NCBI RefSeq assembly: GCF_050624435.1
Contig: NC_134536.1
Location: forward strand, 8,994,758-9,058,757
Direction of reading: 5' to 3'
Length of the DNA stretch: 64,000 nucleotides
Origin: Tenrec ecaudatus
Taxonomy: Eukaryota > Chordata > Mammalia > Afrosoricida > Tenrecidae
The position numbers were made by a program, and so were the translations under genes. Of the stretch, positions 55,613 to 64,000 are shown piece by piece; position 1 is the first letter of the stretch, and each line of letters begins with the position of its first letter. Under the pieces are notes generated by a model. The model was not told the DNA's origin and did not search any database. It was given only the letters and a program-made list of their open reading frames with translations.

Positions 55613-56374
55613 GGGACCCTAAAAATAAGTAGCTAGATTTTTGTCTTGAGGGCATGCTCCATCTGATAGGGGAAGCACAGAACACACATAGACCCACTAT
55701 GGCCGCTGTTGAAGTGCAGATTGAAGATTAAGAAAGTCCTGTATGTCTGCCCTGGGGAACAAAGGCCCCCTGGGCTTTCCAGATGCCACCACTACCCTCT
55801 AAAGGTTGGCTGGTGGAAAGCCACCCAGCAATGTCATGGAAGATGAGCCTGGTGGTCCTGGGTCCTCACGAGCCAGGAAAGCACTGTGGAGCAGCTTGTT
55901 TGTTACAGAATCGACTCCAGGGCGATGGTTTTGGAGTTTTTTGCTTTGGGGGAGCAAAGGAAAACCCCTTCGCTGTAATAAAGTGGAGGTGATGATGCTT
56001 TATTAGGTGGGCGTCCAGTGGAGTGGCATGGCCCCCACCCCCCAGGGCATGTCCACCCATCAGGGCCAGCTGGACTTCCCTCAGCTTCCGACTCACCGTC
56101 TGTCCGTCCTCCTGCCCTCCTTACAACCTTAGAGAAATGGGAATCCCACTCTGCGGGATGGAAATCTTTATTAACCTCATCAGTCTGTCCAATTCGGGAG
56201 CAAGCAGACCACGTTTGAAAAGCAAAATTCAAAACAAAACAGGAGCATACCTCTGAAATCAAGCTACAGGAATCACATTTTGCTTCTCTGTTCAAGTTTG
56301 AAGTCACTCTCCTTTCCTCAACAGCTTCTCTCCACCCAGGCCCCCAGCCCCGCCCTCTTTTGGGGGCCTTAATA

Positions 56375-56478
56375 ACAATGTCTTTAAAAAGATGGCAACA
56401 TCTGTACAAATGTGCTGGATACACTTGACGTTTGGATTGTTGCAAGAGCTGTGAGAGCCCCCAATAAAATGATTTTTT
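56375..56478 (+). mobile_element. Short L1-type 3' end, sense
   Basis: About 100 bp with 'tctgtacaaatgtgctggat', 'tttggattgttgcaagagct' and 'gagagcccccaataaaatga' plus a T/A-rich tail. The TSD is uncertain. Confidence 0.75.
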
Positions 56479-57477
56479 TAAATTGCATTCTATGAACGGC
56501 TTGAGAGTGCCGATGTTGGGGTGGTTTTTGCCGCAGGAGCAGGTAGGCAGACTCTCCTCTACCAAACGTGGCAGTGGCCGGTTTTTGTGCAATCCAAAGC
56601 AGCCGGAGGGGTGCCAGAGTTAAGCACCAGCTGCTAAGTGAAAGGCCGGCTGGTCCAACCCAGCAGCCAGCCTGGGGCGGGGAGAGGGAAGGGCCAGATG
56701 AAGCAGTCTGCTTTCCACAAGATGTCAGCGTCGGAAACCCCAAGGAGCATCGCGGCCCTGCCCTCTTGAGTCCCTCTGAGGGGGCCTGGCTGCAGATTTT
56801 GGCTTTAGTTACCAGCTCTGAGTGGTTGTCACAGTTTTGAAAGGTTTTTTTTAAAAGAAGCATTTGCCATAGAGACCAGATATGACCCGCAGAGCGTAAA
56901 TTATTTACTGTCCAGCCCTTCACAAAAGAATGGTGCCAGCCTCTACACATGAGGAGAAAGACTATTCTTGTGTTCGGGGGCGGGCAGGGGGGGGATCATC
57001 CTGGGTATGGTTTATGGGCTTGGCTTGCTAAGATGATTTGGAAGGAGAGCCTTCCCATTGGCTCCTAGTTTTTAAACATGATCTAAAGACAAAGGATCTG
57101 TTTGGTTTAGCAGCGTGCAGTGCGACATCAGCCTGGAGCCTGGGCATCTATTGTCAATGCTGCCACCGAGGAGCAAGCATTGTTGGTGCCTGGGTACTAT
57201 TTTAAACAAGGCTGGGATTCAGGCTGGCTCTTTGTTTCCATAGAGAACGTGGTAGTATCTTGTGTCACACTTGCTAAGTCCTTGTATACAGACAGATTTT
57301 GGGCGTGTGCAGAAGAAAGAGGGCCATTTGTACCTTGTATTTAAGTTGGGAAAAGGGTGGTGTATAAGCAGGTGGGCGTTCTTCACCATGGGTAATCTAA
57401 AATTAATTTGTGACCAGGTATATGCACATGTGGATTGGTGTGTTGACCTTAGACCATCCTACTGTCGCGTTAGTGTT

Positions 57478-57653
57478 GAAGGCTAACCTCAAGGTTGGCA
57501 GTTTGAAACCAGCAGCCTAGCTTCTCTGTAAGTGAAAGATGACGAGCCTTTTCTACGCCTATGAAGAGTCAGCAGCCTCAGAATTCCACAGGGGCAGTTC
57601 TACTCTGTCTTACAGGCTTGCTATGACTCGGATCCAAGTTGATAGCAGGGAGT
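57478..57653 (+). repeat. AfroSINE, sense, head-truncated (cluster copy 1)
   Basis: Blocks 'ggctaacctcaaggttggca', 'gtttgaaaccagcagcctag', 'ttccacaggggcagttctac' and 'ttgatagcagggag'. Confidence 0.8.
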
Positions 57654-57676
57654 TTATTTTGTTTTGTTTTGAATTG

Positions 57677-57870
57677 AAAATGGAGCCACAGTCACATCAT
57701 GGTTCTGCAGTGGACTGCTAAGCACAAAGTCAGTGGTTCCAACCCACCAGCTGCTCTGCAGCAGAAAGATGAGGCTTTCTAGTCTTGCAGGGAACTACAG
57801 CCTCAGAAACCCACAGGAGAGCAGTTCTTCCTTGTCCTGTAGGGTCGGTGTGAGTCACAGTCAACTCAAC
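57677..57870 (+). repeat. AfroSINE, sense (cluster copy 2)
   Basis: Blocks 'gcagtggactgctaagcaca', 'tccaacccaccagctgctct', 'gcagaaagatgaggctttct' and 'gtagggtcggtgtgagtcac'. Confidence 0.8.
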
Positions 57871-57889
57871 CTGCCCGTCACCACGGTAC

Positions 57890-58070
57890 ACGTGGGTTTG
57901 CTGTGTACCCTTTGCGTTGCTAACCACCAGGGCAGTGGTTTGAACCTACCAGCTAGCTGCCCCATGGGAGAAGGATTGGCTGTGTCCTCCCACAAAGATT
58001 TACAACCCTAGGTAGTTCTGCCCCTGTGCTGTAGGGTCGCTGTGAGACAGGGGACTTGATGGCAGCTGGC
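57890..58070 (+). repeat. AfroSINE, sense (cluster copy 3)
   Basis: Blocks 'tttgcgttgctaaccaccag', 'ggtttgaacctaccagctag', 'ctgccccatgggagaaggat' and 'tgtagggtcgctgtgagaca', 'gacttgatggcagc'. Confidence 0.8.
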
Positions 58071-58350
58071 AGTTTGAATCCACCCATGCGTGGCGGTCTG
58101 CTTCTGTAAAGGTTGCAGCCAGGACAACCCGCAGGGTTCTGCTGTGCATGGTGACTCATGGGGTTGCCATGAGTCAGAATGGATGGGTTGGGTTGGGTTG
58201 GAATCCACTTCACTTGTGCCCCTTGTCCTGTTTTATTTCACTGGCTAGAACTCTCCACCTGTCATAGTTAGTACACTGTGTACTTGCTTACTGCACAGCT
58301 TCAGGAGCTGCGATGAATCAGAATCGACTGGCGAGGGGCTTCGGTCTTCC
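58071..58350 (+). repeat. AfroSINE-like fragments, sense (cluster copy 4 and tail)
   Basis: Copy 4 (about 58071-58200) has 'tggcagtttgaatccaccca' and 'ggttgccatgagtcagaatg', with a (GGGTT)n run in its tail. A further tail fragment ('gcgatgaatcagaatcgact') is at about 58308-58335. Confidence 0.65.
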
Positions 58351-59290
58351 TGGTGCCAAGCAAGGGGTCTGAAGCTATTTAGGAAAGAGTAGCATCATTA
58401 TCTGCTTCATAAACAAATGTTGAGTTCTTGACAGTAAAAAAAAGGGAGGGTGGGGAAGACTGAGTAGGTACAAATATCTGTCTCGTAGTGAGTAACCTGG
58501 GACCCGTTTCTTAACCACCCATCTGTAAACCAAGATAGGAGAACACCTACCTCCAAGGGTCTGATGAGGAAGGACCACGAGCTACCACGTGGGGGGCCCT
58601 CGGCACTGGCGCCTGGCCTGTGTGCTTCAGCTTATCTCCCCTATCGCACGGAAGGCCGAGCAAACACTGACAAACGTGCACTGCGCCGCCTCCATTCTGA
58701 TCTGATTAAGAGCTTTAGTATCTCATGATGGCCCTTCCTTGCCCCCCCCTTCAGCAGCTTAATAAAATCATGCAGTAACTTTGACTTATTGGTCCTGTTA
58801 CCGCACTGTTGCTTTTTCCATCAGTCATGAAAGAAGAATTGCCCACCATGTGCCAGGCCCCGAGCCTGAGTTGTTGAGCAGAAGGAGAGGATACCTGCCG
58901 TTAGGAGGTGGGGGGACCAATGTCGACTGTCAGGTCGTGGACCGAGTACGAGTACGACTGTCCTAAACCTCACCAGGCTCTTTGCCAGCGACGGGGTTAG
59001 TTGTGTTTTTCTTTCCCCTACCTCCACTTTTCGTTGGGTGACCAAGGTAAAGCCGAGGGGTCGAGTGACTTAGGTGTGGTTACCATGTTATATGTTGTTT
59101 TGTTTTCCGGTAAGTCACTTCTGAGTTAGGCAAGGAGCCAGGATAGGTCTCAAGAATGCGTTTTTTGGACATAAAACCTGTCTGTTGCCACGCCCACCTA
59201 GGTTCTGCCTTTACTGCGCAGGCAGCATGGTTAAGGGAACTTGGATTAAATAGTTCCACGGCAGAATAAAAGATGCCCTAGGAAGGCAGC

Positions 59291-59483
59291 CAGCCTGTTG
59301 TTATTATTATTTTTTTTAATTTTAACAATTTATTAGGGGCTCATACAATTCTTATCACAGTTCATACATATACATACATCAGTTGTATAAAGCACATCCA
59401 TACATTCCCTGCCCCAATCATTCTCAAGGCATTTGCTCTCCACTTAAGCCCCTTGCATCAGGTCCTCTCAGCCTGTTGTTATT
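59291..59483 (-). mobile_element. Short L1-type 3' end, antisense, perfect 15-bp TSD
   Basis: CAGCCTGTTGTTATT at 59291-59305 and 59469-59483. Between them are a T-rich tail, the terminus 'caatttattaggggctcata' and the body to 'ccttgcatcaggtcctct'. Confidence 0.9.
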
Positions 59484-62400
59484 GTCTGTGTTGTTAAAGG
59501 AGGATCATTGAATCACAAATCGCTGCGGAGAATATACTAAATTGTTGCCACTTTTTAAGTTACAGAGATGTGTCCCTGAGGAGTTTTTGAATTCTTTGTT
59601 CTTGAGTGTCAGTGTAGCAAAGCATACCAGAACACAACAGTTTCTACACGTGTCATTCAGTGGTCTGGACTCCGTTCGTCCAGTTGGGCAGCTGCTGTCT
59701 GTCTCGCCCAGTGGTTGCTCCTGGGTGCGCTTGCGCTCACGAGCCCCCAACCTTCCCGTCTGATGGTTCAAGCTGAAGTTGTCACATTAGATTCCAGGTA
59801 GGTAGCTCTTAAGGAGCATCCAGCTCTGGGAAGTTAAGCTAAACTAGTTAAACTAGACGATTGTTTGGTAAAACCAAACAAGAAGGCTTCAGGGGGTAAT
59901 TTTAGTTTAAGGTTTAAAGATAGTTTCCGGGGTTATCAGCCATTTCCTCATTCAGCTTTTTGCTTTTTTTTGATCCCCTCAGCTAAATCATTCAGGATGT
60001 TGCGTTTTGAGTGCTCGAGAATCTGCTTACAAAATGCATTGCTCTGGGTAGTCTCGGAGCGGGGAGGGGCGAACAAGTGTAGGATGAGGAAAAGCTGATG
60101 TTGTGTTAAGAAACGGGTTGGCTGAAACTCTGCCTTACGCCAACTGAACAAACCAATGTAACAAAAGTTTGTGCCAACGCGGAACACGTGCACAGCGACT
60201 GCGTGCTAGCTGCCGAAGGACTGTTGTTAATTTGGTTAGAGCGGTGGTGGTAAATCCCAAACCCTTTAGAGCCACAGACAGAAGTTTTTACAGGTGAAAT
60301 ACTATGTGAAGGCCTTAACAATGTGCCTGCAAACTAAACAAGCACAAAACAACAACAAAAGAATCCACACCCAAAACTGGCAGAGGAAGCAAGAATGTAG
60401 GTCTATGGTGTTGAAGATGGATGAGGAGTTGGGCTCTATTGTTCTCTTCACTTTTGCACATGTTTCAAAATTTCCATAATTTGTTTCTTTTTAAATATGC
60501 CAGAGGGCCGGGAAAGGAAAGCTCTGAGTCTTGTGGACAGGCGGTGGGGGCCTGGGGGGGGGCACAGTTGAAAGATACAGACCGACTCCAAGACTAGCAG
60601 CCCCGGTCGTGACTGATTCCATCGCTTCTGGGCCAGCTGGTCCTCCACACACCCATGGTAATGTCAGCTGGACTTGGAAACCCGTAGCAAGACTGGTTCC
60701 CTGCCTCCGCTTCATTCTCCTGAGATGCACAGTGCGACCTGGCAAAGCCAGAACCTGTGGGAGGTGGAAAGCTTTCAGGAAACTCGGCTGCCATTTCCAC
60801 CAGGAGAGAGCAATGGAAAGGTGGTAACATGGTACCCTGTCAACTCTGGGAAACTTGTGAGAAACCGGAAATAAAAGGGCAGCCCTGTGACATTCTTGCT
60901 CACACTGGCTTCACTGTGCATGCGTGCATGATGGCCCTGACCTAACAGGAACCGATCCTAAGACTAGCAACACTTGGAAAGTCATCTTGCCAGCTCATGG
61001 AGACAGCCCAGAAAGAGCAGACTTATTACAGCATTTAAAAGGAGATTCGTAGTTATGACCCAAGTGCTAAGTGACAGAAGGTGGAGTAACACAGGAGTCT
61101 GTGTTACGGGCTGTGGCCTGGGGCAGGTGGGGCTTGAAGGAAATTCAGCAGGGACCAGGGCTGTGGGGTGGTGGTTGACAGGAAGATGCTCCCAAACCAG
61201 CAATCAGTGTCATCGGCATGGTTGCACTTCAGATGGAATATACTGGTTAAGACAAAGCAGGAAGCGGTGGGATTTCTGCATCTAGGGTGTTTAAAGAGCA
61301 GCACCCGTTTTGTCGGGGTGTGCTCATACAAGCACATTTTGAGAGTTTACCAATTCCGTCTGAATTTTTAAAAGAGAAAACTGTTGGGGGTTTTCCCCCA
61401 TTCTTGTTTTTTGTGGTCGCTGGCAAGGGGAGTTTTCTTAGGCAGTTTCCAATCTTGTCTACCTCCTTACCTCACAGGACAAAGTTTCCTTAACGCTGCA
61501 AACCATTACTGCCTCTGTGAGCTTAAGTAGGGCAAAGATTGCTCTTTGATCTGGCATGTCCACTCCTTCAGGTAGCAGGTTCACAGAGGATTTGTGCTGA
61601 TTGGACATTTCCCATTGTTCCTCAGACTTCTCCTACCTCCCTAAGTTGCAAAGAAAAAGCGGGGGGGGGGGGGACGACAAAAAAAAAAGAGTGCATTCCA
61701 GAGGGGAATGCAGTTTCTATAGGCTTTTAATTTCCTATGTCTTGTGAGCCTAGGATTAAAACCCATGTGGCATGTCCCAGCCTAAGCTAGTGCCTAAGCA
61801 AGTTGGTGCTGGTGGGTTGATCTCGGGGTCTCTCTTGCTCTCTCTCTCAAACGGAAATCACTAGTACAGAATCAAGAATTCACACCTTTATTAGCTAAGG
61901 AGGAAAATCTAGCTTACTGTGGGGCAGGAGAGGGAGGAGCAGTATGTAGCTTTGTCCCCATTGATGGTGGTGGTTTGTTTCTGGCACGGAGTGGTAGCTG
62001 GTCTTGCAGAGCATCCTGTTCTTTGCTGAGCTCTGCCCCCTCCCACACCCCCACTGTAGTGCCCAGGAGTTCTAATTTCGCTCCCATAGTAACTTTTCAT
62101 CTGTAATGCATGTGTGTTCCCGACACCAAAGTTGGTTCCTACCTACAGACCCTCGGCCGCCACTCCCAAGAGGATCTGAACGTGTAGCTGTGGTGGAGTC
62201 TTATCTGGCACCTTCTTTTCACAAGCCCTCAGCGGGTAACATGGTGCCTGTGGCACAGGCTGGGACTCTGAGAGGGCTCGTCCCTTCGTTCTGTTTTTCT
62301 GCCACTGCTGGACCGCCTCAGCCCAGGATCTGGGGAGCGCTCAGCTCACACAGTTCCCAACCTGGTTGTGAAGTGGAGGTTGCTGACCCCTTTTGCAATG

Positions 62401-62672
62401 TGGCGGGTGCTGGGAGAGTCCCCTTACAGCTCTGAGGCCCTGCTTTTCTCCTGTCTCTAATGAGAACAAGCAGGACTGGTTTGTCCACTTTTTGTGTTTG
62501 TGAAGCCGCCTCTGCCTGACAGGAAGTGGGGTCTGGGGGCAGGAAGTGGTTTGTTTTCTTAGGCAAAAGGCAGTTGCCCCCCCCCCCATCCCCTCCTTGA
62601 GTCGTTTGGAAGGATTTGCCTGCTCTTGAAATGGGGGGGCCTGCATAGCCATGGTTGGGGCTTTCCCTGTAC

Positions 62673-62760
62673 ATCCGAGGGTAAGTCAGAAAGTATTGCC
62701 ACTAAAGCCCAGAAGCCTTTGTTAAACAGAAAATGTCAAAAATGAGAAACTATTCTTTCT
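62673..62760 (+). repeat. Possible mariner-like repeat end (weak)
   Basis: 'cgagggtaagtcagaaagta' followed by 'ttgccactaaagcccagaag' and 'cctttgttaaacagaaaatg'. Similar by eye to 53500-53570. Identity with a named mariner family could not be confirmed. Confidence 0.35.
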
Positions 62761-63309
62761 GACAGCCTTTTTCTAGGTCTGCATGCATTCTGAAGGTGTC
62801 TTTTCCGTCTCCTTCACTCTCCCCTGAAGGAGCCTGGGATGCTCCATTGATCACATTTAATAGTCAATGGTTTTTGGCACCCCCGGGGCCCCTTGTGTTC
62901 CTATGAAATGTTTCGGGAAGAAAACGAAGTCCGGCCTGGCAGGATCCAGCTTTGAGGTGGCTGGGGTAAGGTTTCCCAACGAAATTCTCAGGGCAGCCCT
63001 TGCTTCCCTTGAGGAGTGAGCAGGTGCCCGGGGTGGGGGTGGCGGGGGGGGGGGCATTCCTCAGCACAGTTTTTCTCACCAGGGCCGTTTTCAGGATTTT
63101 CTTCCCCAAAGCTTGTTCATAATAAATCTTCCACGATCATCCTGTGCCCCTCGAGCAAATCTTGAGGAGGATCACCCGCTTTGGAATCCTAAAGAAAGCC
63201 AGTTGGCATCACCTGAGCAGACGTCTCCTCTGTCTGGAATTTAATTGGCCAAGCAGATGCCAGCGGAAGCCACTGTCCTTGCGCGCCTGTTTTTGGAGGC
63301 TCCCTGAGG

Positions 63310-63502
63310 CAGCGGTTCTCAACCTGGGAGTCACGACCCCTCTGGGGGTGGAGCAACCCTTTCACAGGGTTGTCCGATTCATAACAGTAGCAAAATGTCC
63401 AAGATGAAGTAGCAACAAAAATACTTTTATGGTTGGGGGGGGGGTGTCACCACAACAGGAGGCACTGTCTTTAAGGGTCCCGGCATGAGGAAGCTGGAGA
63501 GT
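63310..63502 (+). mobile_element. SPIN-like non-autonomous hAT element in the ERM-gene intron
   Basis: Starts CAGCGGTTCTCAACCTGGGA and contains 'cgacccctctgggggtggag', 'cacagggttgtccgattcat', 'aacagtagcaaaatgtccaa', 'gatgaagtagcaacaaaaat' and 'aggaggcactgtctttaagg'. Candidate 8-bp TSD CCCTGAGG (63302-63309) against TCCTGAGG (63503-63510), seven of eight matching. The right terminal inverted repeat is degraded. Confidence 0.8.
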
Positions 63503-64000
63503 TCCTGAGGGCACCTGTCGGAAGCCAACCACTGCTGGGAAGACTCGTTATTTTAAATACATTCTCGGAACCTTCGCAGTATTTTGTTTACTTACCCTCG
63601 TGTGTATGCGTATGTTTTGTGTGTATATGTATATGTGTGTACCTAGGCATAAAGCCATATCATTTTTACCTTACTTAGTATTTAGAAATACCAACTCTTC
63701 GACCCAGAGGTTTAAAACCATTGGCTGATGTATCAAGACGAAGCTTCCGAGGGAACGGCGTTTAAAAGCTAAGCCAATTAGAAATATTCAGGAGCTGATG
63801 ATCAGAAGTTGAGGAAGTTGCTTAAACCTTTCTGAAAAGAAAGAATTTAAAAAGAGTGGAAATTTAGAGTCCCTGCGAAGAGACAGTTGTCCCTGCCTCG
63901 GCGCTATTGGCATGATCGTACTTACAATGCCTAAGAACATAAGGTGCAGATATCTGAAACAAAGTAACGCCCCTCACTAGAAGCTCAAGGACCCAGCTCC

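Larger units (their letters stand above)
47515..64000 (+). other. EZR: Intron 1 of the ERM gene (runs off the window)
   Basis: Starts with GTAAGT at 47515. No acceptor followed by an ERM exon 2 was recognised up to 64000. Repeats inside are listed separately. Stretches 48201-51894, 52096-53052, 53222-54946, 55613-56374, 56479-57477, 58351-59290 and 59484-63309 hold no gene or confident repeat that I can see, apart from homopolymers and the weak mariner-like candidates. The first few kilobases may contain enhancers, but I can point to no specific site. Confidence 0.55.

Noticed and set aside
55903..56592. 229-codon minus-strand frame
   Set aside because: It overlaps an L1-type 3' end and other non-coding sequence, has no domain, and its composition suggests chance.

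Overview
This window reads as a mammalian nuclear genome, and specifically an afrotherian one, most likely a tenrec (for example Echinops). The grounds are repeats I recognise by eye: many AfroSINE copies, RTE/BovB-type LINE fragments with a CAACAACAAC tail, an abundant L1-mobilised 3'-terminal family, ERVL/MLT2-like LTRs, and three short hAT elements that look like SPIN (SPACE INVADERS). Among afrotherians, SPIN was reported from tenrec. Nothing prokaryotic or viral in organisation is present. The many small open frames are accidental or are broken remains of transposon proteins. All coordinates were found by eye. Boundaries are within about 5-20 bp unless a target-site duplication (TSD) is given, and identities were not checked against a database.

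Region 1-46,580 is intergenic and heavily repetitive. It holds decayed RTE copies (about 4.1, 5.0, 6.6-7.5, 12.3-13.5, 15.4-16.4, 21.3-25.7, 34.6, 37.2 and 38.1-39.4 kb) and AfroSINEs on both strands. L1-type 3' ends with 12-17 bp TSDs lie at 2.9, 10.5, 13.9, 15.5, 22.7, 31.3, 33.8 and 39.7 kb. There are six ERVL-like solo LTRs with 5-bp TSDs, an older MLT2-like LTR at 20.0 kb, a near-full-length but dead hAT (BED-finger, Charlie8/GTF2IRD2-like) transposase relic at 25.8-27.6 kb on the minus strand, a retrocopy of an mRNA 3' end at 42.4-43.2 kb, and SPIN copies at 35.9 and 44.6 kb. Many insertions are nested, so their order of arrival can be read directly.

Region 46,590-48,200 is a strong CpG island with the one gene start I can support. 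A GGGCGG box directly abutting TGACTCA precedes a GC-rich 5'UTR, a start codon, four codons (Met-Pro-Lys-Pro) and a perfect GTAAGT donor. That is the structure of the first coding exon of an ezrin/radixin/moesin (ERM) gene. Ezrin (EZR) is my preferred call, with radixin the alternative.

Region 47,515-64,000 would be intron 1 of that gene on the plus strand. It is less repeat-dense and holds AfroSINE clusters, three L1-type 3' ends, one SPIN copy and two possible mariner-like repeats. I did not find exon 2.

I found no new multi-gene biological system. The points most worth a second look are the SPIN elements, the 5'-inverted RTE copy, the recurrent dimeric L1 3' ends, the three-level nested insertion, a 23-bp minimal L1-type insertion, and the ERM promoter.
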